Source: Paracoccus sp. Z118 (lineage in GTDB: Bacteria; Pseudomonadota; Alphaproteobacteria; Rhodobacterales; Rhodobacteraceae). From it: DNA of 64,000 bases. Shown piece by piece: positions 27,915 through 36,755 of this stretch. The notes beneath the pieces were generated by a model. It saw only the letters and a program-made list of their open reading frames with translations. It was not told the origin of the DNA and did no database searches. Both the position numbers and the translations under genes were made by a program. Within the stretch, counting starts at the first letter, position 1. Every line of letters starts with the position of its first letter. Location of the stretch: assembly GCF_019061185.1 (NCBI RefSeq), contig NZ_JAHQZU010000003.1:124001-188000 (forward strand), given 5' to 3'.

Positions 27915-28008
27915 GCGTAGCGCGCTCCGGTTCCTCGCGGATCGCATCGGGCGGCAAGCCGATCCCGGAACTGGTCATGCGCGGCCCGACTCAACCGGCT
28001 GCGGGTAA
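27915..28008 (+). repeat. Decayed partial duplicate of the LacI gene 3' end
   Basis: This stretch aligns with bases 27801-27913, the end of the LacI gene. Matching runs include CCGGTTCCTCG(C/T)GGA, CGCATCG, CCGATCCC and GAACTGGTC(A/G)TGCG. It has an internal deletion of about 20 bases and a frame change. One frame still reads KPIPELVMRGPTQPAAG against RPIPKL...ELVVRGSTGPAAG in the intact gene. It is a remnant of a tandem duplication or of a second LacI gene. Confidence 0.7.
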
Positions 28009-28011
28009 GGC

Positions 28012-28953
28012 TCACGCCGCGCTGCTTCCCCATTTCTCGAACTCGTCCAGGATCGTGCTGCGGAAGATCGACCCGCCGAGGCCCAGCGGCCGGGCGCGGC
28101 GGTGGATCAGGTAGCAGGTGTTCGCGCCCCGGCTGCCCGGAACGGCGATCTCGCGCACGTCGCCGCGCTCCACCCACGGCGCCGCAAAGGCCAGCGGCAT
28201 CGAGCCGAGATAGCGCGAGGACAGGATCAGCAGCATCCGCGACAGGATCGTGGGCGCGGTCGCCGCCACCGTCAGCGCGCCGACGAAATCGGAAAACGCG
28301 GCCTCCTGGGCGACCTCGGCGGCGACGAAGCTGTGGCGGCGCAGCTCCTCCATCGTCAGCTCGCGGTCGTCGCGGGGAAACAGCGGGTGGTCCTTGCCGC
28401 AGAAGATGCCCATCCGCTCCTTGCAGACGGGCGCTGCCACCAGCGCGTCGCTGGGCCGGATCAGCGCCGTGAACCCCAGATCGGCGGAACCTTCCAGCAC
28501 CGAGGCGAGGATATGGTCGGGCGAGCTCATCCGCAGGTTCAGTTTGAGGCCGGGATAACGGTCGTTGATCCGCGCGATGGCGCGCGACAGCGGGTCCGCG
28601 AACTCGAACAGGAAGCTGTCGTCGGCGGACATGGAGACCTCGCCTTCCAGCTTGCGGGTCGCCGCGCCGACGAAATCGCTGAAGCGGCCGATTTCGTTCA
28701 TCAACTGGACGGCGGCGGAATGGACCATCCGCCCCTGCTCGGTCAGGCGGAATCCCGACCGGCCCCGTTCGCACAGCCGCATCGAAAGGCGCGATTCCAG
28801 CCGCGACAGGGTCAGGCTGATCGCGGACTTGCCCTTGCCCAGCCGGGCCTGCGCGGCGGTGATGCCGCCCGCCTCGACGATCTCGATGAAATCGCGCAGG
28901 GCGGCGATGTCGGTGTCCGACAGGTTCCCCCGGAATTGCCTCGGCTGCACCAT
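28012..28953 (-). CDS. LysR-family transcriptional regulator
   Basis: From ATG 28953 (GGGAGGGG directly upstream) the protein has 313 residues. It has an N-terminal winged helix-turn-helix (LRDFIEIVEAGGITAAQARLGKGKSAISLTLSRLESRL) and an effector-binding domain of usual LysR size. The helix-turn-helix starts a little further in than usual. It is divergent from the aminotransferase gene, with a perfect inverted repeat between them, so it probably controls that gene and itself. The ligand is not identifiable. Confidence 0.9.
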   Translation of the reverse strand: MVQPRQFRGNLSDTDIAALRDFIEIVEAGGITAAQARLGKGKSAISLTLSRLESRLSMRLCERGRSGFRLTEQGRMVHSAAVQLMNEIGRFSDFVGAATRKLEGEVSMSADDSFLFEFADPLSRAIARINDRYPGLKLNLRMSSPDHILASVLEGSADLGFTALIRPSDALVAAPVCKERMGIFCGKDHPLFPRDDRELTMEELRRHSFVAAEVAQEAAFSDFVGALTVAATAPTILSRMLLILSSRYLGSMPLAFAAPWVERGDVREIAVPGSRGANTCYLIHRRARPLGLGGSIFRSTILDEFEKWGSSAA

Positions 28954-28978
28954 CCCCTCCCGCTTTGCGGCCGAACAT

Positions 28979-28998
28979 GGTTTGCACCGGATCAAACC
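28979..28998. promoter_or_regulatory. Inverted repeat, putative LysR operator
   Basis: The perfect inverted repeat GGTTTG-N8-CAAACC lies in the 127-base divergent gap between the LysR gene and the aminotransferase gene. Its size and position suit a LysR binding site. Confidence 0.5.
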
Positions 28999-29080
28999 TT
29001 GGTCAAGCACCCGGCCATCGACAATGGCGCGCCGCACGGGCACTCTGCCACGGACCCATTCCCACCGCAGGACCCCTTCC

Positions 29081-30457
29081 ATGGACGACATGACCAATTT
29101 CGGTGCGACGCCCGAGGCGCGCGACATCGCGCATCACTTCCACGGCTACACCAACGCCCGCCGGCATCAGGATGTCGGGCCGATGATCATCGAGGATGGC
29201 GAGGGGATCTATGTCCGCGACAACACCGGCAAGCGCTACATCGAGGGGCTCGCGGGCCTCTGGAGCGTCGGCGTCGGTTTCAAGGAGCGGCGGCTGATCG
29301 AGGCCGCGACCCGGCAGATGGAGAAGCTGCCCTTCTATCACAATTTCGGCCACAAGAGCCACGGCCCCGCCATCGACCTGGCCGAAAAGCTGGTCTCCAT
29401 CGCGCCCGTGCCGATGAGCAAGGTGTTCTTCACCAACTCCGGCTCGGAAGCGAACGACACCGTGCTGAAGATGGTGTGGTATCGCTCGAACGCGCTCGGC
29501 CAGCCGCAGCGCAAGAAGGTGATCGCCCGCACCCGCGGCTATCACGGCGTCACCATCGCAGCCGCCAGCCTGACCGGGCTGCCGTTCAACCACCGCTCGT
29601 TCGACCTGCCGCTGCCGGGCGTGCTGCACACCACCTGTCCGCATTACTGGCGCGAAGGCCGGGACGGCGAGACCGAGGAGCAGTTCGCCACCCGCTGCGC
29701 CGAGGATCTGGAGGCGCTGATCCAGGCCGAGGGCCCGGACACCATCGCCGCCTTCTGGGCCGAGCCGGTGATGGGCGCGGGCGGCGTGGTCGTCCCGCCC
29801 AAGGGCTATTTCCAGAAGATCCAGGCGGTGCTTGACAAACACGACATCCTGTTCGTCGCCGACGAGGTGATCTGCGGCTTCGGGCGCACCGGCGAGATGT
29901 TCGGCTCGACCACCTGCGGCATCCGGCCCGACGTGATGGTGATGTCCAAGCAGATCACGTCCAGCTATGTGCCGTTCTCGGCCATCATGATGAACGACCG
30001 GTTCTTCGATCCGATCGCGGATGAGAGCGACAGGATCAGCACCTTCGGCCACGGCTACACCGCCGGCGGCCACCCGCTTGGCGCGGCGGTCGCACTGGAG
30101 AACCTGGCGGTCATCGAGGAGAACGATCTGGTCGGCAACGCCCGCGACGTGGGCGCGCATTTCCGCGCCCGGCTGGAGACGCTGGCGGGCCGTCCGCTGG
30201 TCGGCGAGGTGCGCGGCGTCGGGCTGATCGCGGCGCTGGAACTGGTGGACGAAAAGGCCGCGAAGTCGGTCCAGACGGTGGGCCGCCTCGGCGGTCTGAT
30301 GAACGCGGCGATGCAGCGGAATGGCCTCATCTCGCGCAACATGGGCGACACGGTGGCGTTCTGCCCGCCGATGATCATCACCCGCGAGCAGGCGGACGAC
30401 ATGTTCGAGATCGTCGAGAAATCGCTCGGCGAGGTCGAGGCAGAGGTGGGCGTCTGA
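29081..30457 (+). CDS. Class III PLP-dependent aminotransferase (omega-aminotransferase type)
   Basis: This 458-residue enzyme carries the class III features: VFFTNSGSEANDTVLKM (phosphate-binding), RTRGYHGVTIAAASLTG, FVADEVICGFGRTGEMFG with the PLP-ring Asp, and the Schiff-base Lys in DVMVMSKQITSSY (Lys290). These enzymes move an amino group from an omega-amino acid or amine to pyruvate or a keto acid. It resembles the taurine-, beta-alanine- and putrescine-type pyruvate aminotransferases; the exact donor cannot be told. It is cytoplasmic, a single-gene unit ending at a strong terminator, and probably controlled by the divergent LysR protein. Confidence 0.93.
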   Translation: MDDMTNFGATPEARDIAHHFHGYTNARRHQDVGPMIIEDGEGIYVRDNTGKRYIEGLAGLWSVGVGFKERRLIEAATRQMEKLPFYHNFGHKSHGPAIDLAEKLVSIAPVPMSKVFFTNSGSEANDTVLKMVWYRSNALGQPQRKKVIARTRGYHGVTIAAASLTGLPFNHRSFDLPLPGVLHTTCPHYWREGRDGETEEQFATRCAEDLEALIQAEGPDTIAAFWAEPVMGAGGVVVPPKGYFQKIQAVLDKHDILFVADEVICGFGRTGEMFGSTTCGIRPDVMVMSKQITSSYVPFSAIMMNDRFFDPIADESDRISTFGHGYTAGGHPLGAAVALENLAVIEENDLVGNARDVGAHFRARLETLAGRPLVGEVRGVGLIAALELVDEKAAKSVQTVGRLGGLMNAAMQRNGLISRNMGDTVAFCPPMIITREQADDMFEIVEKSLGEVEAEVGV

Positions 30458-30465
30458 TCCATTTT

Positions 30466-30494
30466 GCGGGCGGCCTCGCTGGCCGCCTGCTTTT
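30466..30494 (+). terminator. Rho-independent terminator after the aminotransferase gene
   Basis: A ten-base stem (GCGGGCGGCC with GGCCGCCTGC, one G-T pair), a five-base loop and TTTT follow the stop codon by eight bases. Confidence 0.85.
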
Positions 30495-30778
30495 CGTTGG
30501 GCTGTCAGGCGATTTCGAGTAGCCACGCAAGAGATTCCGTCGCCTCGTCGAGAGCCAAGAGCGGCGCAATTGGTGATGCACCGCCCCGGTGGCGCTCATG
30601 CACGGGATTGTTGTCTTGGCTGGCAGCTGCCCGGTGACGCGCCGTGGTCGCGTGGACGGCCGCGACCAGACAGGCGTGCCGCAGCTTCCTTTACGCTTCG
30701 TCAGGCCGCTTGGAAAGCGGTTGCACCGGGCGCTCCCAGCGGTGAAGACTCGCGTCCGATCCCGCGCCGGAGCCTGCC
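30495..30778. other. Intergenic gap with possible gene remnant
   Basis: No intact gene is seen in these 284 bases. On the minus strand a frame of about 60 codons ending at 30505 reads protein-like near its end (LLALDEATESLAWLLEIA) but has no plausible start, so it may be a relic. The promoter of the LysR gene at 30779 must lie at the right end. Confidence 0.4.
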
Positions 30779-31684
30779 ATGACGCCGCTCAACTGGAACC
30801 ATCTTCGCATCTTCGGCGCCATCGTCGAGCAGGGCGGCGTCACCCGCGCCGCGCAGGTGCTGGGGATGAGCCAGCCCGCCGTCAGCCAGACGCTGCAACG
30901 GCTGGAGGCGGCGATGGACCAGCCGCTGGTGCGGCGCGACGGGCGCGGCTTCGGGCTGACCCCGCTGGGCGAGGCGGTCCATGCCAATGTCCGCGACATG
31001 CAGGGCGCGGCCGAGCGGATCGGCCTTCGCATCGGGCAGCAGCGGCCCGAGCTGCGGGTGATGATCGTCTCCAACCTCATCTCGCCGCTGCTGGACGAGG
31101 CGTTCCGGCTGTTCCACCAGCGCCATCCCGAAACGCTGCTGCGGGTCGAGGTCAGCAACAGCCACGACATCCTCGCCGGGCTGCGCGAGCAGGGGCACGG
31201 GATCGGCATCTGCCTGCTGACCGATCCTGCCCCGGACCTCGATTGCCGCCTGCTGTTCGAGGATGACTGGGCGGTCTTCTGCGGGGTCGAGCATCCCTTC
31301 TTCGGCCGCGACGAGGTCACGCTGGAGGAGCTGCGCGGCGAGCCCTTCGTCGCCTTCGCCTGCGCCCGCGAAGGGGCGGGGCTGGAGCCGATGGGCCCGC
31401 TCAGCACCCGTCTCGGGCTCGGCCGCAGCACCAGCGGCATCAGTTCCAACGTCGAGGAGGTGCGGCGGATGATCGTGACCGGCGTCGGGCTGGGCCTTCT
31501 GCCCTGGACCTCGGCGCGGGCCGAGGTCGATGCCGGGCTGCTCTGGCCGATCCGTGTCACCGGCGAGCGGCTGGGAACGCATGTCTATATGGTGCGCCGT
31601 GCCCGCGCCAGCGCGACCGCCGAGGGGCAGTTCGCCGCGGTGATCGACGAACTGCTGCCGCTGGTGACGAGGAACCCCGGCTGA
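30779..31684 (+). CDS. LysR-family transcriptional regulator
   Basis: This 301-residue regulator has the standard helix-turn-helix (LRIFGAIVEQGGVTRAAQVLGMSQPAVSQTLQRLE, about 9-43) and a LysR substrate domain. GGAG lies seven bases before the ATG. It converges, with a three-base gap, on the end of the eight-gene amidohydrolase/ABC operon, which is a likely target, although its binding site would have to be far away at that operon's promoter. The effector is unknown. Confidence 0.92.
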   Translation: MTPLNWNHLRIFGAIVEQGGVTRAAQVLGMSQPAVSQTLQRLEAAMDQPLVRRDGRGFGLTPLGEAVHANVRDMQGAAERIGLRIGQQRPELRVMIVSNLISPLLDEAFRLFHQRHPETLLRVEVSNSHDILAGLREQGHGIGICLLTDPAPDLDCRLLFEDDWAVFCGVEHPFFGRDEVTLEELRGEPFVAFACAREGAGLEPMGPLSTRLGLGRSTSGISSNVEEVRRMIVTGVGLGLLPWTSARAEVDAGLLWPIRVTGERLGTHVYMVRRARASATAEGQFAAVIDELLPLVTRNPG

Positions 31685-31687
31685 GGG

Positions 31688-33226
31688 TCAGACCAGCATC
31701 GCCTCGATCAGCATCGGACCCGGCTCATGCACCGACGCGGCGATGGCGCGGTGCAGTTCGGCCGCGTCCTCGACCCGCTGCGCCGGAACGCCCATGCCGC
31801 GGGCGAGGGCGCAGAAATCCAGATCGGGGCGGCGCAGGTCCAGCATGTCCAGCGCGGTCGGGCCGGGATTGGCGCCGACGCGCAGAAGCTCGCCCTTGAG
31901 GATCTCGTAGCTGCGATTGGCGAGGATGACGGTGGTGACGTTCAGCCCCTCGCGCGCCTGCGTCCACAGGCCCTGCAGCGTGTACATGGCCGATCCGTCC
32001 GCCTGCAGATCGATGACCGGGCGGTCCGGGCAGGCGATGGCGGCGCCGGTCGCCAGCGGGATGCCGATGCCGATGGAGCCGCCGGTGATCGCGAGCCATG
32101 ACAAGGGCGGCGCCCCCGCGGCAAATGTGCCGACATCGCGCCCACGGGTCAGGCGCTCGTCCACCACAATGGCGCCCTCGGGCAGGGCGGCGGCGATGGC
32201 CTGCGACAGCGCGGCATCGTTCAGCGGCCCGACCTGCGGCGCCGTGGGGCGCGGCGCGTCGGCGGCTCGGGCGGGCGTGGCGCCCACCAGATCGGCCAGC
32301 GCGGCGAGCGCGGCCTTGCCGTCCTGCGTCCGTTCGGCCAGCGTCACCACGCGGCAGCCTTCGGGCAGCAGGACGCTCGGCCGGTCGGGATAGGCGAAGA
32401 AGGCCACCGGCTCGACCGCCTCGACCAGCACCGCGCGGTCGAAGCGCGAGAGGGCTTCCAGCGCCATGTCGATCGGATAGGGGACGCGGGCGATGGCGGG
32501 ACGGCCCGCGCCCATCTCGATGCGCCGGTTCGCGCCGGGGGCCATCACCGCCGCGCCGGTCTTTTCGGCGATGCCTGCGGCCAGCGCCAGCGCCGCCGGG
32601 TCCTCCAGCACCGTGCCGCCGACCAGCAGCACCGCGCCCGGCCCCAGCGCCTCTGCCGCGCGGCTCACGGCCTCGTCCGCAACCGCCGCCGCCGGCGTCG
32701 GCGCGACAGGCGGGGCGATCACCCCGCCCTCGTTCCAGCCGAGATCGGCGGGCAGGATCAGGGTCGCCACCCCGCCGGGATGCGAGGACGCCGCCGCCCA
32801 CCCCTCCATCGCGTCGCGGGCGAGCGTCGCGGCCGAGGTGCCGGTCTTCACCCAGTTCGAGAACGGCGCGACCGTCGCTTCCAGATCGGCGGACAGCGGC
32901 GCGTCATATTGCAGATGCCGCACGGAATGTTCGCCGACGAGGTTCAGCACCGGCACCCGGCCCTTGCGGGCGTTGTGCAGGTTCGCCGCGCCATTGGCGA
33001 AGCCGGGCGCCAGATGCAGCAGCGTCGCGGCGGGCTTGCCGGCCATGCGGGCATAGCCGTCGGCGGCGCCGGTCACGACGCCCTCGAACAGCCCCAGCAC
33101 GCAGCGCATCAGCCGGGTGCGGTCCAGCGCGTCCACGAACTGCATCTCCGAGGTGCCGGGATTGGCGAAACAGACCTCGGTTCCCGCAGCGTGAAGGCTG
33201 CGGACGACGCTTTCGGCACCGTTCAT
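31688..33226 (-). CDS. Thiamine-diphosphate-dependent enzyme, acetolactate synthase large-subunit-like
   Basis: This 512-residue protein has the three-domain layout of the acetolactate synthase/benzoylformate decarboxylase family. The catalytic Glu is in LGLFEGVVTGAADGYAR (Glu48), and the thiamine-diphosphate motif reads DLQADGSAMYTLQGLWTQAREGLNVTTVILANRSY. It is shorter than anabolic IlvB (about 570 residues), and no small subunit gene is near, which favours a catabolic role. It is the last gene of the amidohydrolase/ABC operon, its start overlapping the previous stop (ATGA). It probably decarboxylates or condenses a 2-keto acid derived from the imported compound. Confidence 0.85.
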   Translation of the reverse strand: MNGAESVVRSLHAAGTEVCFANPGTSEMQFVDALDRTRLMRCVLGLFEGVVTGAADGYARMAGKPAATLLHLAPGFANGAANLHNARKGRVPVLNLVGEHSVRHLQYDAPLSADLEATVAPFSNWVKTGTSAATLARDAMEGWAAASSHPGGVATLILPADLGWNEGGVIAPPVAPTPAAAVADEAVSRAAEALGPGAVLLVGGTVLEDPAALALAAGIAEKTGAAVMAPGANRRIEMGAGRPAIARVPYPIDMALEALSRFDRAVLVEAVEPVAFFAYPDRPSVLLPEGCRVVTLAERTQDGKAALAALADLVGATPARAADAPRPTAPQVGPLNDAALSQAIAAALPEGAIVVDERLTRGRDVGTFAAGAPPLSWLAITGGSIGIGIPLATGAAIACPDRPVIDLQADGSAMYTLQGLWTQAREGLNVTTVILANRSYEILKGELLRVGANPGPTALDMLDLRRPDLDFCALARGMGVPAQRVEDAAELHRAIAASVHEPGPMLIEAMLV

Positions 33227-34284
33227 GCGGCGTCCTTTCGTGCTTGGGCAAGGATGTCGAGCCGCCGGGCCAGCACCGGGCTTTCGGCTTCGGCAGTTTC
33301 GCGAGGCATGGGCGGCAGGGTTTCGGCGAAATGGCAGGCGACCAGATCGCCGCCGACCGGGCGCAGTTCGGGCCGGTCGATCCGGCAGCGTTCCTGCGCG
33401 AAGGGGCAGCGCGGATGAAACGCGCAGCCGGGCGGCGGGGCCATGGCGCTGGCGGTTTCCCCCTTCAGCGGCACATGGGCCACCCGGTCCGAGGGCACCG
33501 GGCGCGGGGCGGCGGCGATCAGCGAGCGGGTATAGGGATGGCGCGGGTCGGCGAACAGCCGGCCTGCATCCGCCTGCTCCACGATCCGGCCCAGATACAT
33601 CACCGCGACCCGCGTCGCGATATGGCGCACCACCGCCAGATCGTGGCTGATGAACACATAGGAGACGCCGGTTTCCGTCTGCAGATCCTGCAACAGGTTG
33701 ACGATCTGCGCCTGAACGGACACGTCAAGCGCGCTGACCGGCTCGTCGCAGACGATCAGCCGGGGATTGGTGGCAAGCGCGCGGGCGATGCCGACCCGTT
33801 GCCGCTGGCCGCCCGAGAATTCATGCGGATAGCGCCCCGCATGCCAGGACGACAGCCCCGCCTTGGCCAGAACCTCGTCGATGCGGCGGTCGAGATCGGC
33901 GCCGCTTGCCATCCCGTGCAGGCGCAGCGGCTCGGCGATGACCTCGCGCACCGTCATGCGGGGGTTGAGCGAGCCGAAGGGGTCCTGAAAAATCATCTGC
34001 ATCTCGCGCCGCGCCGCCCGCAGTTCGGCGGGCGACAGCGAATAGATGTCGCGCCCGTTCAGCAGCGCCCGGCCAGCGGTCGGCTCCTGAAGGCGCAGGA
34101 TCGTGCGGCCGGCGGTGGACTTGCCGCAGCCGGATTCGCCGACGATGGCCAGCGTCTCGCCCGCGCCGAGCGAGAAGCTGATGTCGGTCACCGCCTGCAC
34201 CGCGCCGGTGACGCGCCGCAGCAGCCCGCGCCGGACGGGGAAATGCTTGGTCAGATGCTCGACCTGAAGCAGTGGCGCGGTCAT
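33223..34284 (-). CDS. Dipeptide/oligopeptide-type ABC transporter ATPase (DppF/OppF-like)
   Basis: This 353-residue ATPase has Walker [10 protein letters not shown], signature [15 protein letters not shown], Walker B LIVCDEPVSALDVS and the C-terminal oligopeptide-transporter extension with the Cys cluster CAFHPRCPFAQERC, which fits the iron-sulfur or metal site known in OppD/OppF. It pairs with the ATPase encoded just before it. Both start and stop overlap neighbours by four bases. Confidence 0.93.
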   Translation of the reverse strand: MTAPLLQVEHLTKHFPVRRGLLRRVTGAVQAVTDISFSLGAGETLAIVGESGCGKSTAGRTILRLQEPTAGRALLNGRDIYSLSPAELRAARREMQMIFQDPFGSLNPRMTVREVIAEPLRLHGMASGADLDRRIDEVLAKAGLSSWHAGRYPHEFSGGQRQRVGIARALATNPRLIVCDEPVSALDVSVQAQIVNLLQDLQTETGVSYVFISHDLAVVRHIATRVAVMYLGRIVEQADAGRLFADPRHPYTRSLIAAAPRPVPSDRVAHVPLKGETASAMAPPPGCAFHPRCPFAQERCRIDRPELRPVGGDLVACHFAETLPPMPRETAEAESPVLARRLDILAQARKDAA

Positions 34285-35267
34285 GCCGCGACCTCCTCGA
34301 TGGGGGCGCGCCAGCAGGCGACGGTGTGGCCTTCCCGGGCGGGAAGCAGGGCGGGCTGCTCGGCCCGGCAGATGTCGATGGCGAGCGGGCAGCGCGAGGC
34401 GAAGCGGCAGCCCTTGCGGTTCGCCCAGGGCGGCGGGACCGAGCCGGGGATCGTCGCCAGCCGGTCGGCGGGCGCATCCAGCCGCGGCACGGCGGCCATC
34501 AGGCCGATCGTGTAGGGGTGCTGCGGGTCCGCGAACAGCGCGCGGGTCGGCGCGCGCTCCACCACCACGCCCGCATACATCACCGCCACCTCGTCGCAGG
34601 TTTCCGCCACGACGCCCAGATCGTGGGTGATCAGCAGGATCGCCGTGCCGGTGCGGTCCTGAAGGTTCTGGAGCAGTTCGAGGATCTGCGCCTGAATGGT
34701 CACGTCCAGCGCCGTCGTCGGCTCGTCCGCGATCAGCAGCACCGGATCGTTCGCCAGCGCCATGGCGATCATCACCCGCTGTCGCTGCCCGCCCGAAAGC
34801 TGGTGCGGGTAATCATCGATCCGCTTGGCGGGCGAGGGCAGGCCGACCATGTCCAGAAGCTCGACCGCCCGCTCGCGCGCCGCGCGGCCCGAAAGGTCGG
34901 AGTGGGCCTGCAGCATCTCGCGCAGCTGCATCCCCAGCGTATAGACGGGGTTGAGCGAGGTCATCGGCTCCTGGAACACCATGCCGATGCGGCCGCCGCG
35001 CAGCTTGCGCATCTCGGATTCCGGCAGGGTAAGCAGGTCGCGCCCCTCGAACATGATGCGCCCGCCGGCGTAATGGCCAGGGGGCTGCGGGACCAGCCGC
35101 ATGACGGCGAGCGAGGTCACCGACTTGCCGCAGCCGGATTCCCCCACCAGCCCCAGCGTGCGGCCGCGGTCCAGCGTCAGGTCGATCCCGTTGACGGCGG
35201 GAAAGCGGCTTTTCGGGCTGCCGAACTCGACGACGAGACCCTCGACGGACAGAAGCGGCTCGGTCAT
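34281..35267 (-). CDS. Dipeptide/oligopeptide-type ABC transporter ATPase (DppD/OppD-like)
   Basis: This 328-residue ATPase has Walker [10 protein letters not shown], the Q-loop [17 protein letters not shown], signature [15 protein letters not shown] and Walker [15 protein letters not shown]. The extension contains [14 protein letters not shown]. It is the partner of the DppF-like protein in powering the importer. Its ATG overlaps the amidohydrolase stop. Confidence 0.93.
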   Translation of the reverse strand: MTEPLLSVEGLVVEFGSPKSRFPAVNGIDLTLDRGRTLGLVGESGCGKSVTSLAVMRLVPQPPGHYAGGRIMFEGRDLLTLPESEMRKLRGGRIGMVFQEPMTSLNPVYTLGMQLREMLQAHSDLSGRAARERAVELLDMVGLPSPAKRIDDYPHQLSGGQRQRVMIAMALANDPVLLIADEPTTALDVTIQAQILELLQNLQDRTGTAILLITHDLGVVAETCDEVAVMYAGVVVERAPTRALFADPQHPYTIGLMAAVPRLDAPADRLATIPGSVPPPWANRKGCRFASRCPLAIDICRAEQPALLPAREGHTVACWRAPIEEVAA

Positions 35268-36703
35268 GGCGTCCTTTCATAGACGAAGGGCGAAGCCTCG
35301 TCGTGGCTGCGCCCGGCGTAGTCGCGGGTCGTGAAGTCGGCTTCCGCCTGACGCTGCGCGGCCTCCAGCCGGTCGAGCGCGGCTGGCATGTCGAAGGCGG
35401 TCGCACGGCCATCCTCGACCACCTGCCGACCATCGACGAAGACCTGCCGGATCGGCCGCTCGCCCGCGACATAGATCAGCGAGCGCAGCGGATCGCGCAC
35501 GGGCCGCATCGCCGGATGGTCCAGATCGGCCATGAACAGATCCGCCTTGGCGCCCGGTGCCAGCCGGCCGATGTCGTCCCGACCGAGGATCGCGGCCCCG
35601 CCGACGGTCGCGGCATCGAACACGTCCGAGGTGCGCAGGTCGAACACGTCGCCCGACATCAGCCGCGCGTTGATGAGGGCGTGGCGCATCTCCTCAATCA
35701 TGTTGTGGGGGTAGGTGTCGGTCCCGAGGCCCAGCGGGACGCCCGCGCGGCGATAGCGGCCGAAGCTGCGCAGCGCGATGCCCCGACGCTGGAACACGGT
35801 CGGGCAATGCGCCACCGCCGCGCCGCTGGCCGCCAGCCGTTCAAGGTCGCGGCCGTGCGGCCAGTGGACCCACGGGTGATCGTTCAGGAAGATGCCGTGG
35901 CCGATGATCGTGCCGTCGTCCAGCACGCCCAGATCGTCCAGCCACTCGACCGGGGTGCGACCGTGGCGGCGGGTGATCTCGTGGAACTCGACGACCGACT
36001 GGGCCGCGTGGATCTGCATCGGGACGCCCCGGCGCTTCGCCTCGGCGTGGCTGTCGCGGATCAGTTCCGCCGTGCAGGTGTCAATCTGCGAGGGCGCGAC
36101 CATGCCGGAGATGCGGCCGCTGTCATGCGCGCTGGCGCGGTCGATGAAATCCATCGCCTCGGCCATCGCCTTCTCGCCGCCGTCCGCGCCCCAGTCGTAG
36201 CTGACGACATGGCCATCGTTCGTGCGCCAGCTGGCCGAGCGATACATCGGCGCGACCACGCCGCGCAGCCCGGACTGCGCCAGCAGCTCCAGCCAGCCGT
36301 CATAGACGACCGACAGGTCCACCAGCGTGGTGACGCCCGATTGCAGCAGTTCGGAATAGGCGACCTGCGTGCAGGCGCGGGTGCCGCCGCCGCTGGTGCC
36401 GAACAGCGGCATGTATTCGTAGAGCGAGCTCATATACAGCGCCGGGCTGCCAAGCTCGTCGAGGAAGCCCTTGTTCAGCGGCTCGGACAGGGGATGCGAA
36501 TGTATGTTCACCAGCCCCGGCGAGACCATGCTGCGGCTACCGTCGATCTCGCGCGCGGCGGCACCGTCATAGCGTCCGCCGACATGGACCAGCCGGTCCC
36601 CGGCAAAGGCGACGTCGCCCGATGCGAAGCGGTGGCTGCCTGCGGTCTCATCCCAGGCGACGATCCACGGGCAATCGCGGATGACGGTGACGTTCGGTTC
36701 CAT
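35264..36703 (-). CDS. Amidohydrolase/deaminase (chlorohydrolase, AtzB/SsnA-like)
   Basis: This 479-residue enzyme is a metal-dependent amidohydrolase. Metal-binding and catalytic motifs are visible: NIHSHPLSEP (His68, His70), MQIHAAQS, GHGIFL and GLGTDTYPHN with the catalytic Asp. It falls with the deaminases/chlorohydrolases that act on guanine-, triazine- or cytosine-like rings, which remove an amino or halogen group by water. It sits in the same operon as the importer genes, with GGGGG before the ATG, so it probably acts on the imported compound. No signal peptide is present. Confidence 0.85.
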   Translation of the reverse strand: MEPNVTVIRDCPWIVAWDETAGSHRFASGDVAFAGDRLVHVGGRYDGAAAREIDGSRSMVSPGLVNIHSHPLSEPLNKGFLDELGSPALYMSSLYEYMPLFGTSGGGTRACTQVAYSELLQSGVTTLVDLSVVYDGWLELLAQSGLRGVVAPMYRSASWRTNDGHVVSYDWGADGGEKAMAEAMDFIDRASAHDSGRISGMVAPSQIDTCTAELIRDSHAEAKRRGVPMQIHAAQSVVEFHEITRRHGRTPVEWLDDLGVLDDGTIIGHGIFLNDHPWVHWPHGRDLERLAASGAAVAHCPTVFQRRGIALRSFGRYRRAGVPLGLGTDTYPHNMIEEMRHALINARLMSGDVFDLRTSDVFDAATVGGAAILGRDDIGRLAPGAKADLFMADLDHPAMRPVRDPLRSLIYVAGERPIRQVFVDGRQVVEDGRATAFDMPAALDRLEAAQRQAEADFTTRDYAGRSHDEASPFVYERTP

Positions 36704-36723
36704 GTTTCCCCCTAAGGTAAAGA

Positions 36724-36747
36724 GGCGGGGCCGCGGACGGCCCCGCC
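36724..36747 (-). terminator. Hairpin between binding-protein and amidohydrolase genes
   Basis: A perfect ten-base stem (GGCGGGGCCG / CGGCCCCGCC) with loop CGGA follows the binding-protein stop (36756). The tail has only TCTTT. This suits partial termination or protection of the upstream mRNA, leaving the binding protein more abundant than downstream products. Confidence 0.6.
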
Positions 36748-36755
36748 CGCCTCGG

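Noticed and set aside
30505-30695. Minus-strand frame with protein-like end in the gap after the aminotransferase gene
   Set aside because: There is no credible start codon with a ribosome site and no recognised domain; kept only as a possible relic.
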